A stretch of DNA of 64,000 bases from Epiperipatus broadwayi (GCA_028023455.1 JAQFVV010000558.1:1-64000), one strand, 5' to 3'; shown: positions 13,862 through 24,555, counted from the stretch's first letter. Notes: generated by a model from the letters alone, not told the origin. Made by a program: numbers and translations.

Positions 13862-15027
13862 ATAAATACATCTTGGCTATGGATTTATCTTTTGTATGTA
13901 TTACAGTTATTCCATTTACTATTTAATTTGCATCTATATTGACCATTAAAAATATTATATTAAAATTTAAATATATATAAACAATGGGATAAGTAAAGGA
14001 TTACCATATAAAAAGATTTATTGGAAATTTCACACTTATTGTTTTCTTTTCACCTTAAATTAGTCCATGAAAATATTTAATATATGTGATATTACTTTTA
14101 TATATATATATATATATATATATTTGACTGGAGGATAATGAATACTAGATGATGAAGCTGAAAGGTTCTCAGGATCAACCTCTAACCACCTAAATTTGAT
14201 ACAATATAATAATGATCATGAAATTTTATATTAACCTGTAGTGTCCAGTAACAAAATTAATGTTCATATAATTATGTATGAGCACAAATGTAAATCTATC
14301 TGTCTGATACAGTGAATATTTTGAAGGGTATTGAAAGTCTGTGTTCAAATCCCTATACCTTCTTCTAAACTCCAAATATAGTTAGAAACAAGTATACTTA
14401 TATTCAAATAAAAAATAAATATTTTAAAACTTCAGAAATAAAATATATGTGATTGTAGAATCACTGTTATAATATTACACATATTTTATGACAGTTTTAT
14501 TCATCAGAAACTTTTAAAATCAAGATTAAGTAATTATAAAACTTTATAAAATAAATTATCTTCACCGTCATAAAATTACACTAAATGTGAAAGATTTAAA
14601 ATTATGGAAATGATAGCTTTTAAAAATATATTTGATATTTAAAATCTAGCGTATTCATTGTCAAATAACATATTGTTTTTGCATATATATATATATGTAT
14701 AATTTTTAAACAATAAACTTCATTTGCATATTTAACAAATTCATTTAATACTTTGAGAGCAGAATTTAAAATTAAAAAAGTTGCTAAGATAAAAAAAAAA
14801 AAAAATAACTAGCTGTTGTTTTAAACATCAAATGAATTTTTTTTTTTTTTTATCTTCTAATAAATGTTTTAATTAATGCTAGGTTTTTATTCGATTGTGA
14901 ACTTTTTTAAAAATATTTATAAAGTATGTGTCTTTTTGAATATACATTGTATCATAAAGATTTTCAATTCATTTCAAACTCAAGGCTAAACAGCAGATGT
15001 AAATATTATTTACTGCGCACATCCATA
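13862..15027. other. AT-rich sequence with a possible old family A fragment
   Basis: No gene. Around 14305-14385 the run GAAAGTCTGTGTTCAAATCC and its flanks match the segment that follows the hammerhead in the older family A units at 22.9-24.1 kb, so a decayed fragment of that family is likely. A (TA)n run lies at 14100-14123. Confidence 0.45.
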
Positions 15028-16898
15028 TTGTAACGGGCACATACGACGTTACATTGTTTTTTTATTAGTAAACATGAAAAAAATAAAAGTTGGCAAATAA
15101 AACTTCTTTTTTAAGAATTAAAAATTGAAAATGAAAATTCTATACTAAACTCATATATATATATAAAATCGCACAGATAAAAAAAATTATTAAAAAAAGA
15201 AACTTTATTAAAAATAGAAAAAGTATTTTAAAAGCAAAAACTTAAAAAGGTTTAAAGATAAAAATATATCTAAGTTTGTACAAAACAAATTAATTAATGT
15301 TATTGAAAAAATGGAAATGATTATTTTGATTAGTCCAAGTGAACTAGCTCTTGGTCATTTAAATGTATAAGCAACAGTCAGATAGGAAAACAATAGAAAC
15401 TAATGGCCAATGAAAGAGATCCATTGGGGAATCAGACCTCAATGAAAGGATCATCATCATCGATGACATAATGTCCATTGGATCCTAAAGTTACATATAC
15501 AAGAAAAAGTTTGATAATAAAATTTTTTAGTGAGTGAAGAAAATTTAAGAGAAGAATGAGATGTGTTAAGTCGAAGAGTCAGAGGTGAAGGGATTGAAAG
15601 ATGCACTTTCAATTCCTTCAGTTGTTATAAAAATAAGAAAATGAAACATCGCTTTTCCTATAACAAGGACCACCGGATCATCGAGGGATTTTAACGCTGG
15701 ATTCCAAATGGCAAGCAATGATAACTAATGAACATTTCTAAAACCGTAAGCACATTATGAACTTAAATAAATATTAATTTGAAAACACTAAGAACTTTAA
15801 AATATAAACTTTCCCAATATTTTAAAAAAAATAGAAATAGAATCCTATCTGACCAAACTAAATTCCTTATTAATTCTTTTTATTGATGTATTTCTTTTTT
15901 TTTAATCATTTCCATTTATTTATTTATTTATTTTTTTGGTTCTTTTAAGTTTTATTTATGATTTTTGTTTTTCGCTAATTTAATATTATATAAATGTTAA
16001 ACTTAAGTCGGGTATGAATGGTTATATAGATTTGTAACATTTTATTAGGGGAGGGTAATTTTAGGTTATTCATTTTGTAGTTGAATTAGGTCAATGGATT
16101 GGATATATTGGTGTAATTAGTAGATGTAGTACAAGATTCACTACGAACAGAATTGCTTTATATGCCACCCACAACCATTTCCCTATGGAATGGGAACATA
16201 AGCCGGCAAAAAGGACTGCTGTCCCTTCCTATGGAGTTTTTTTTTATTGCTCTTATCGTCAGATAGATGTAGTATTCCTATCTAGTGAAAGTCAATTTCT
16301 TCTTTTAACCTCTTTGTGCTGTCGTATTCATATTACATTGAATACATCAATGTATCAGTTGGATTGACGGCGGTTTGACTGCGAACTTTTGGCCTAAGGT
16401 TAAATGAGGGACAGAATATTTTCTTTTCAAATGCGAATCTATGTAGTCTATTCATACTTGACACTCTAAATAAAAGTACTAAACTCATCTGTGTGAACTT
16501 ATAAAAATTAAAAATGTAAATTAAAATCTAAAATAAAAGGTAAAAATGTAGTTAAATGCTAACGTAAACATATTAAAATGATAATGCTAAATTTTATATA
16601 TATGTGCATAAATAAATGTTTTGTATGTTAATTACTGGCAGTGGCTTATTTTATTCTTTCTTAATATTAAATATATATTCATAGATAAGAATTTATAGAA
16701 ATAAAATTTAAATCTCTGCTATTCCACTGAGCTAGTGACAATGGGCTAACGACCGGAATCAAAATATATAAAATAAAATAAAAAATTTTTTTTGGGACTT
16801 ACATATCTGCCTACTTTATAAATTTTCTAGGTTCAAATGCCTAGTGGTACCCTGTAGTGTAGATAGGTTAAGTCTCCTATTCTCTGGATCATTATAAT
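15028..16898 (+). mobile_element. 1.9-kb dispersed repeat, copy 3
   Basis: Third, more diverged copy of the repeat at 4149-6062 and 6767-8660. It starts TTGTAACGGGCACATACGAC and ends GGATCATTATAAT, with many small deletions. Its left end contains a compact palindrome, TGTAACG...CGTTACA. This separate location shows that the repeat is dispersed and not just a local duplication. Confidence 0.6.
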
Positions 16899-17435
16899 AT
16901 ATTGCTGTATTATTATAATCAAAATTAAATTCATTCAGTACAATATTGATTAGTAACTATATCATAGCCAGAAACGTCCATAATTATTATTTACATAGCT
17001 GATTACTCAAAATATGATTTGAATGAAGTTATAATAATGACCTGGTTACATTTATCAATATAATCACTTCTATTCATTCATCTGAATTAAACATAAAATA
17101 ATTTGATCTATCTGCTTTAATTATTTATTTGGTAAAAATGCTTCTACATTTTTTGGCACTATTTTCTTCCGGATTCAAAGTCTGATTTGTCTATCCTTAT
17201 TACTCCTTAAATATTTATTTTTAGACACTAAATCTCCTATCATTTAGCACAACATGGAAGTGTTTTAAAATCTTCTTTGTATATTAACTGATCTTAGTCA
17301 CATATAAAAACATTATATGCAATGCAGACAGATTTGGAATTGAATAAAGTATAGACATAATTAATACTATCTAATTTTAAAATAACACTTTTATCACATG
17401 ATCACTATTTCATTTGTTCACATTGGCAGTTAGTA
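16899..17435. other. AT-rich intergenic sequence, no gene seen
   Basis: No feature recognised between the 1.9-kb repeat and the family B element. Confidence 0.5.
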
Positions 17436-17930
17436 ACAGTAGCAAACTTTCCATACAGTAGTGCCACCAATTGCAAGTCTTAGTAATCAATGGATGCAAG
17501 AATATTTGTACATAAAATCCCTGCCTAATTATACATATTCCCAGACTAGTTTTTAGCTTATGGCTTTCATCGAGGAGCCTTGGATTTGAGAGCACTGCAC
17601 TTAGACATTAGGGTCTAATGCAACCATCCAGAATCCGCCTTTTACTTATTAGAGTAATTATAAAGTTAGGAGCTCAAGGTGAAAACCACAATAATGTTTC
17701 CAATCTAAAACTTTATAGTTAATTAAATAAGTAAATGGTGCCTGTTGGAGGGTTGATTTAAATCTTAAAATCTAGGTAGAGTGCTCTCAAATTCAAGGCT
17801 CCTTACTGATAAAAGCCACAAGCTAGAAACTAGTCTAGAGATATTAGATGAGCAGGTATGATATAGGGATTTTATGTACAAGCTTTCTTGATTCCATTGA
17901 TTGCTAAGACTTACACTTGATGATACTATT
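17436..17930. mobile_element. Family B foldback element, copy 1, with hammerhead-like motifs
   Basis: About 0.5 kb. The left half reads CCATACAGTAGTGCCACC... on the plus strand and the right half is a diverged reverse complement of it. Each half carries a hammerhead-like block. Plus strand: CTGATAA (17806-17812; G8 is A), AAGCCACAAGCTA, GAAA (17826-17829), then the palindrome ACTAGT and C. The minus-strand motif near 17535-17590 has GAAA changed to AAAA. At least six relatives occur in this window. Non-coding; likely a retrozyme-like non-autonomous element. Confidence 0.65.
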
Positions 17931-18645
17931 ATATATAGAGTTTGTAAGGAAGAGAGTCAGGGATATCATTAATAAGTGACAAGGGAGTATATACATTATT
18001 AGATCTTTTACTCATGGATGATACCTTCTTATGCACAAAAGTATGGAAGTATAGAAGTTATGCTGAAGACATGTGCAAGAGTGAGTAAAGCGATGGGAAA
18101 TAAATTTAATGAAGAAAAATCAAAAGTTATTATGACAAATACTGGGGAAAGAGAAGAAAAAATTTTTTTATTGAGGGATATAAAGTTAAATGTGGTGAAT
18201 AGGTATCACTATTTTGAAATCATTTTAAGTAATCAGAGAAATTTCTTGGATAAATGAGAGAAAAAAATTGATAAATGAAGCAAAAAAATGGATTGATAAA
18301 AAAATAACTGCATCTTCATATAATAAATATGATGCAGCTAAAAGTGTATGTAAGGAAATGGAAGTAGCAGAGTTAACTTATGGTAATGATGCATTATGTG
18401 TTTGTAAAGAGGTGTTAGATAACTTAGGAAAAGTACGAAGAGAATTAGGAAGTCATGCATAAGATGCAGATGTGTGGATGACAAAGGAGGCAATTTAAAA
18501 AGAAATGGGATGCTCAAGTTATTACATGAATGATGCAAAAAGCAAAATGAAAGTGTTCAGCAAATAGAAATTTATGTATGATAAGAGAATAGTCAAAATA
18601 GTATTTGAACAAGATGTGGGGTATATGAGACCTGTTTTTGGAAAG
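17931..18645 (+). pseudogene. EN-RT LINE fragment (RT palm end and downstream domain)
   Basis: Collinear with 29.5-30.2 kb of the LINE at 27.5-30.8 kb. It starts just before the catalytic box, which appears here as MDDTFLC near 18010 (FVDD in the relative). It continues through TCARVSKAMG, FNEEKSKVIM and the segment SSYNKYDAAKSV...LTYGNDALCV (18268-18462). There are several stops and frameshifts. It abuts a family B element on its left. Dead fragment. Confidence 0.7.
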
Positions 18646-19081
18646 AAAATTAGTAGCAATAATAATGATGTTATAATGCTTTATATTTTTTTTCTAAAAT
18701 GATTAATAATATATAAATATCAACTTGGTATGGAGATATTAATTTATACCCCATTTATCAGTTTAAATATTATTCCTTATGAAAACTTTAGCCATACTTT
18801 TGTCCTTTCTTTATAACCTATCAATTATTTCAATAAAACAACAGGTACATAATTAGAAGCAGCTAAATTAATTAGTCTTAAGATATTATAACTAGATAAT
18901 CTTTTCATTTTTTTACTAATATTTTTACACTATAACAAAAATATGTGTATTTTCATTTGCTATCACTGTTTTTTGTTTATCTTTACATCTATTAGTGAAA
19001 TTAAAAGCTAAACAAATTCTTATTATTTAACTAATATATTATTATAATTTACTCTAATAAGTAGTCTTTTTACACTATATT
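18646..19081. other. AT-rich sequence, no gene seen
   Basis: Nothing recognisable. Confidence 0.5.
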
Positions 19082-19822
19082 AAAAAAGAATAAGCCTTGG
19101 ATCATGTGCTTTTTATGAATTTCACATACCTGTAAGCATCAGTTTAAAAGCATAAGTGACTTATTTATGCTTAGAGCTTATAATTATATATACCAACCTT
19201 TGCTCACCATGCTGTAATTAGGGCTTTAACCTATTGTGAGCCTGATATATAACTTTATAAATGAATTATACAAACTTATTTATTCTGCAGCAGGAGTCAA
19301 ATAGAATTTCATTTGTAACTACCTGAAATTAGAAATAAATAATAAATTTTGAATTTACTGTAATAAATAGTCTGTGTAAATAGTGGTTGACTATGTATGT
19401 AATATAAAGAAGGGAAGAAACCTTCAATCATGCACTTTTTACAAATTCACATACACAAAACACTTAACAGTTGGTTTATTCTCTTCTTTATATTACATGC
19501 ATAGTCAACCACTATTTAAATAGACTATTTATTACAGTAAATTCAAAATTTAATATTTATTTCTAATCACAGGGGGTTAAAAATAAAACTATCTGTCTCC
19601 TGCCATAGAATAAATATTTTTTAAAAATTAATTTGTCAAGTTATGTATCAGGCACTCAATAGGTTAAAGCCCTGATTTTAACAAGATGATCAGTGGTTGG
19701 CTTATATAATGATAAACTCTAAGTATAGGTGATCTACTTATGTCTTTAAACTGATACTTTCAGATGTGTGTAAATCAGTAAAAAGTGCAAAGGTTTATTC
19801 CCTTCTTTATATAATTTATTTT
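19082..19822. repeat. Inverted plus tandem repeat, non-coding
   Basis: About 19085-19440 is the reverse complement of about 19465-19820. Landmarks are TAGTCAACCACTATTT, GGGCTTTAACCTATTG and the edge motif AAAGAAGGGAAGAAACCTTC. The edge unit (ATCATG...CACTTTTTA...TTCACATAC) also recurs in direct orientation near 19100 and 19428. Thus a roughly 330-bp unit is present in direct and inverted forms, the same architecture as the hammerhead families, but I found no hammerhead core in it. Confidence 0.6.
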
Positions 19823-20949
19823 GTTTTTACTTATATTTGAATAATGTATTATAACAAAAAAAATAAAGCATAATTGGAAGTGAATAAATAAGCTGTTAAT
19901 AAAAGTAAGATATGTTAACCAATAAAATAAGATCTAAGATAATGACTTGATAAATATTTTACTTAAAAAAATATAGTTTTATATGAGGCACAAACATGGA
20001 CAATTGGGGAAATAGATAAGAAAAATATTTCATAGATAGGGATTTGGAAGAGATTAGAAATGATAAGTTGAAATGGTAAGATTATAAATAGGGAAGTTAT
20101 GAAATATATATATTGTTTCTGAAAAAATTACAAAGATAAAAAAGAATTTTTAACAGATAGATACTTGAAGGCAAAAGAATTATAAAAGATAAGAAATGGG
20201 ATAGAAAAATAATGAAGTTGACTGATGGTCTTAGAGATGGAGGTAGACAAAGTCATTTGAAAAGTAATAGCAAGAGATATAAAGATTTAGAAAATATCTG
20301 CTTTAACACGTGGAACCTGCATTTTGGTGTATAACTTATGATTTATGTATTTTAAATAGATGTAATGGTATTTTTTTTCACTTATCGATTAAGTAAATGG
20401 ACACCAGATTGCATTAAAAATGACAATCATTAATTAAATTAATGAGTACACTATCAGCAGTGAAAATTTTTTTCTCGTATTTACTGCTGGATAGTAATTT
20501 AAAGACTAATGGAATTTCAACAAGTACCTATCTATTAATTTGAATTAGATAAACAAATAGTAAATTGTCAACGCAATAACATTTACTTATAATCTTTTAT
20601 TCAAAGTCTATTTAGAGATTATTAATTTTCAACAGATATATGTATAAATATTGATAGTATTACTTATAAAATAAATATATGTAGCTGTGAACCCTATTAT
20701 TGCGCGTTTTAGCTTGATATAGTTTACAATTATTTTATCATAAATGATAAAAATTGTTTTGGAAATTCTAAATTTATTATTACTGACTGCACTCATATTT
20801 ATATATACGCGAACATTATAAATATAGTTGAAATTATAAGCATAATAAATACCCTTCTTTAAAATTTTAATTCACTGATAACTATTAATAATTAAATTTA
20901 TCATAATTAAGCTTTACGTAAATTTCTCTCCAATTTTTATTTTATTTTC
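19823..20949. other. AT-rich sequence, no gene seen
   Basis: No supportable frame or motif. Confidence 0.5.
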
Positions 20950-20962
20950 TTCATTAATTTAG
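20950..20962. repeat. Target-site duplication, left
   Basis: TTCATTAATTTAG, repeated exactly at 22378-22390 on the other side of the family A insertion. It defines the borders of one 1.4-kb insertion event. Confidence 0.8.
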
Positions 20963-21096
20963 CTGAAATACACAGGCTTATATATACCTGCGTCTATATA
21001 TGTAATAGACAGGGTATGAGCACAGACTTTCACATGACCCACCACTCTCCACACTATCTCATAACACTGATACACCTGAACACACATATGTTGAAA

Positions 21097-21170
21097 AGAT
21101 AAATAATCACCAATATACGTATTTCATGCTAAACCAGCAATCATCAGTTGGTCCAGATTACCATCTCTAC
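21097..21170 (-). ncRNA. Type I hammerhead ribozyme, family A (minus array, distal unit)
   Basis: Same sequence as the plus-strand ribozyme at 21743-21818. CTGATGA reads 21147-21141, GAAA 21125-21122, and the helix III palindrome ATACGTAT lies at 21115-21122. Predicted cleavage follows the A opposite T21114. Confidence 0.85.
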
Positions 21171-21568
21171 ACATATATGCTACAAGTGCTCAGATATATA
21201 TTAAGATAGCAAATTCTTCTACTTTAATGGACAAGCTTCAATCTACTCCACACTCCAACTCTTCAACCGTCCATCCAATTGAAAATCTGATGATGGAACG
21301 TTCAAAGGCCACCCTGAGGCCAAGATTATTGTCACACCCATGTTGACCTAAAGTCAATCTGACCCCTCATGTACAGGACATAATCCATTAAATACATATA
21401 CAAGGGATAGGCAGACATCTCTAATATGTAATAGCTGAAATACACAGGCTTATATATACCTGCGTCTATATATGTAATAGACAGGGTATGAGCACAGACT
21501 TTCACATGACCCACCACTCTCCACACTATCTCATAACACTGATACACCTGAACACACATATGTTGAAA

Positions 21569-21642
21569 AGATAAATAATCACCAATATACGTATTTCATG
21601 CTAAACCAGCAATCATCAGTTGGTCCAGATTACCATCTCTAC
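21569..21642 (-). ncRNA. Type I hammerhead ribozyme, family A (minus array, second unit)
   Basis: Exactly 472 bp from the previous copy (CTGATGA at 21619-21613). Cleavage at both sites would release one monomer. Confidence 0.85.
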
Positions 21643-21742
21643 ACATATATGCTACAAGTGTGGAGTAGATTGAAGCCTGTCCATTAAAGTAGGAGAATTT
21701 GCTATCTTAATATATATCTGAGCACTTGTAGCATATATGTGT

Positions 21743-21818
21743 AGAGATGGTAATCTGGACCAACTGATGATTGCTGGTTTAGCATGAAATACGTATATTG
21801 GTGATTATTTATCTTTTC
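21743..21818 (+). ncRNA. Type I hammerhead ribozyme, family A (plus array, first unit)
   Basis: Stem I inner pairs ACCAA (21759-21763) with TTGGT (21798-21802). Stem I outer pairs TAATC (21751-21755) with GATTA (21803-21807) across a TGG bulge. Core CTGATGA 21764-21770; stem II TGCT(G)/(T)AGCA (21772-21784); GAAA 21786-21789. Helix III is the palindrome ATACGTAT (21789-21796). Predicted cleavage follows A21797 (an AUA site, allowed by the NUH rule). All conserved core bases are present and stem I pairs on both sides of the cleavage site. Confidence 0.88.
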
Positions 21819-22214
21819 AACATATGTGTGTTCAGGTGTATCAGTGTTATGAGATAGTGTGGAGAGTGGTGGGTCATGTGAAAGTCTGTGCTCATACCCT
21901 GTCTATTACATATATAGACGCAGGTATATATAAGCCTGTGTATTTCAGCTATTACATATTAGAGATGTCTGCCTATCCCTTGTATATGTATTTAATGGAT
22001 TATGTCCTGTACATGAGGTGTCAGATTGACTTTAGGTCAACATGGGTGTGACAATAATCTCGGCCTCAGGGTGGCCTTTGAACGTTCCATCATCAGATTT
22101 TCAATTGGATGGACGGTTGAAGAGTTGGAGTGTGGAGTAGATTGAAGCCTGTCCATTAAAGTAGGAGAATTTGCTATCTTAATATATATCTGAGCACTTG
22201 TAGCATATATGTGT

Positions 22215-22290
22215 AGAGATGGTAATCTGGACCAACTGATGATTGCTGGTTTAGCATGAAATACGTATATTGGTGATTATTTATCTTTTC
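22215..22290 (+). ncRNA. Type I hammerhead ribozyme, family A (plus array, second unit)
   Basis: Repeat of 21743-21818 at a distance of 472 (CTGATGA 22236-22242, GAAA 22258-22261). Confidence 0.86.
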
Positions 22291-22377
22291 AACATATGTG
22301 TGTTCAGGTGTATCAGTGTTATGAGATAGTGTGGAGAGTGGTGGGTCATGTGAAAGTCTGTGCTCATACCCTGTCTA

Positions 22378-22390
22378 TTCATTAATTTAG
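22378..22390. repeat. Target-site duplication, right
   Basis: TTCATTAATTTAG, matching 20950-20962 base for base. Confidence 0.8.
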
Positions 22391-22555
22391 ATTATTTTAT
22401 TGACATTTCAAGCTTTTTACAACGTCTCTAATTCCATGCAACCAAGTTTCAAGTTTCTAATACATGTGCACAGATATTCTGATTGCAATCGCTTCTTTTA
22501 CATCTTATTTAAACACACACATAGACATACATATTGTTTATCTTTTACATGTGCT

Positions 22556-22620
22556 ACTTTATTTAGACTTTGTGTTGTTTCATAGTTGGCACTGCTGAAA
22601 TTAAAGTATATTCTGTGAGA
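22556..22620 (+). pseudogene. Possible 5' fragment of the LINE found at 27.5 kb
   Basis: About 55 bp (TTTATT...ACTTTGTGTTGTTTCA...CACTGCTGAAATTAA) resembles 27520-27580, just upstream of the LINE endonuclease. It may be an orphan 5' end. Short and diverged. Confidence 0.4.
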
Positions 22621-22736
22621 TTAATAACATATGTATATTATTATAAATATAGGGGATTTGAACTCAGACTTTCAAGTACCCATCAACTATCCATACTATC
22701 TCATACCACTGATACACATGACCACACACATGTAGA

Positions 22737-22812
22737 AAAGATAAATAATCACCAGTATAGGTATTTCGTGCTAAACTAGCACTCATCAGTTGGTCCAGAT
22801 TATCATCACCCA
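22737..22812 (-). ncRNA. Type I hammerhead, family A older copy, core intact
   Basis: Core CTGATGA (22789-22783), stem II GTGCTA-GTT-TAGCAC with six pairs, GAAA (22767-22764). The helix III stretch ATACCTAT no longer forms a full palindrome, and the first pair of stem I is mismatched. It still looks foldable. Confidence 0.75.
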
Positions 22813-23269
22813 TATATATATATATATATATATAATTAGTGTTCGGTTTATAAGATAGCAAATCTTCATATTTTAATGGACAGGCTTCAATCTACTCCAA
22901 CTCTTCAGCCATTCATACCACTAAAAACCTGTATCAGTGATGTGAGATAGTGTGAATAGTTGACAGGTACTTAAAAGTCTGAGTTCAAATCCCCTATATT
23001 TACCATTAGGCTCCAGATATGTAAAGAGTGCCTGTATTTCAAATATTTACACATTAAACCTGCTTCATGTTCATCCCTCTTCTATGTATTTAAATGGATA
23101 AGATCCTATATTTGAGGGGTCAGAGTGACTTGAGGTCAACATGGGCATGGTAATAATATTGGCATCAGCACGAGTGTTTCATCATCAGATTTTCAGTGGT
23201 ATGGATGGCTGAAGAGTTGAGGTAGGAGTAGTCTAAAGCCTGTCCATTAAATTGTGAAGATTTGGTCAA

Positions 23270-23341
23270 GCATTTGTGGCCTAGTGGTTAGCATAGCTGC
23301 CTTCCAAGCAGCTGGCCTAGGTTCACTTCCCAGTCAATGCA
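23270..23341 (+). tRNA. tRNA-Gly(TCC)-like sequence, retroposed (SINE head or tRNA retropseudogene)
   Basis: A 72-nt cloverleaf. The A box is TGGCCTAGTGG (23277-23287). The anticodon arm is GCTGC-CTTCCAA-GCAGC with anticodon TCC. The B box is GGTTCACTTCC (23320-23330). The acceptor pairs GCATT with AATGC. The T stem has an A.C mismatch and the inner acceptor pairs are weak. An A-rich tail (23352-23360) and flanking TGTGAAGATTT / TATGAAAATTT (a diverged target duplication) show insertion into a family A unit. It is therefore a retroposed copy and not a resident tRNA gene. Confidence 0.65.
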
Positions 23342-23414
23342 TTTGACATATAAAAAAAAAGTATGAAAATTTTCTATCTTAATATAAATTGAATGCTGAT
23401 TATATATGTGGGTC

Positions 23415-23490
23415 TAAGATGATAATCTGAACCAACTGATGTGTGCTGGTTTAGCATAAAACACATATATTGGTGATTATTTATCTTTTC
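23415..23490 (+). ncRNA. Decayed hammerhead, family A older array
   Basis: CTGATGT replaces CTGATGA, and TAAA replaces GAAA. Flanks and stem II match the family. Predicted inactive. Confidence 0.6.
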
Positions 23491-23889
23491 TACATGTGTG
23501 TGGTCAAGTGTATCAATGGTATGACATTGTATGGATAGTTGATAAGTACTTCAAAGTCTGAGTTCAAATCCCCTATATTTACAATTAGGCTCCAGGTATG
23601 TGAATAGTGCCTATATTTCAAATATTTACACATTTAGACTGCATCCTGTCCATCCCTCTTTTATGTATTTAAATGGATAAGGTCCTATACATGAGGGATC
23701 AGAGTGACTTAAGGTCAACATGGGCAGAGCTATAATATTGGCATCAGCATGGGGTTTGGGTATTTCATCATCAGATTTTCAGTGGTATGAATGGCTGCAG
23801 AGTTGAGGTTGGAGTAGACTGAAGCCTGTCCATTAAAATATGAAAATTTGCTATCTTAATATAAACTGAACACTGATTATATATATATG

Positions 23890-23965
23890 GGAGATGATAA
23901 TCTGGACCAACTGATGAGTGCCGATTTAACACAAAATACATATATTGGTGATTATTTATCTTTTC
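23890..23965 (+). ncRNA. Decayed hammerhead, family A older array, second unit
   Basis: CTGATGA (23911-23917) is kept, but the GAAA box reads CAAAA and stem II is weakened. Predicted inactive. Confidence 0.6.
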
Positions 23966-24504
23966 TACATGTGTGTGGTCATGTGTGTCAGTGGTATGAG
24001 ATAGAGTTGAAAGTTCACAAGTACTTGAAAGTCTGAGTTCAAATCCCTTATATTTACAATTAGGCTCCAGGTATCCGAAGAGTGCCTGTACTTCAAATTT
24101 TTATATACAATGATAGTAAAATGTATTTTTTTTCAAAATGAGATGATAAATTATGTAAATTACATAAAAGCAGTTTATGCTTATCTACAACAATGATCTG
24201 TTTTTTATAAAAAATACTTTCGTAGTAGATTGAAGATTCTTTTGTATTAATAAGTGTGGAGCACATTCGTGCAATTTGCATATATATATAATATTTTAAA
24301 CATTTCATATCTATATTACTTTCAGTCACACTTCCCCTTTCAATGAAGAAAAGCTTGAATTTTGCATCCCATTCAAAAAATAGCTAAGGAATGTTTAAAA
24401 TATCTTATAGAGATTTCAATTAGCATTGTGTATTGTTTCTGTTTATATATATATATATATAAATTATTATTTTTGGAAATAAACTGTGTATTATTTTGCA
24501 TTAC

Positions 24505-24555
24505 AATCCGATATTTCGACAGGCTAGCAACCGCCATTATCAAGATGATTTTAAT
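24505..24555 (-). ncRNA. Decayed hammerhead at the distal end of a PLE
   Basis: TTGATAA stands for CTGANGA, stem II is GGC...GCC, then CGAAATATCGG (GAAA at 24517-24514). The helix III bases ATAT (ACGT in the PLE at 0-1.2 kb) are still palindromic, a compensated double change. Two core changes make it probably inactive. Confidence 0.55.

Larger units (their letters stand above)
20963..22377. mobile_element. Family A retrozyme-like element: two 472-bp tandem arrays in inverted orientation
   Basis: A 472-bp unit is repeated in tandem about 1.5 times on the minus strand (20961-21660) and about 1.5 times on the plus strand (21661-22377). The period is exactly 472 in both arms (AGCTGAAATACA at 20961 and 21433; TAGATTGAAGCC at 21666 and 22138). 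The copies are almost identical, so the insertion is recent. A 13-bp direct duplication brackets the whole structure. No protein is encoded; the matching 75-residue frames on the two arms are mirror images of the repeat. Each unit holds one type I hammerhead with an intact core, as in metazoan retrozymes. Mobilisation by PLE reverse transcriptase is inferred, not shown. Confidence 0.8.
22651..24100. mobile_element. Family A, older diverged array (inverted plus tandem)
   Basis: The same design as 20963-22377 but decayed. A minus-strand partial unit (22651-22929) faces plus-strand units (22930-24100) with hammerhead positions at 23436 and 23911, a period of about 475. The units share the block GGACAGGCTTCAATCTACTC (in reverse) and the block GAGTTCAAATCCCCTATATT, which resembles a pol III B box (GTTCAAATCC). 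A clear A box was not found. A tRNA-like retroposon interrupts one unit, and a (TA)n run (22808-22833) interrupts the minus unit. This array is clearly older than 20963-22377. Confidence 0.7.

Noticed and set aside
14140-14180. GATGATGAAGCTGAAAGG as a hammerhead
   Set aside because: CTGANGA and GAAA are not separated by a stem, and no stem I partner exists.
21332-22051. Two nearly identical 75-residue frames on opposite strands
   Set aside because: They lie in the inverted copies of the 472-bp repeat and mirror each other only because the DNA does. The older copies do not keep the frame.
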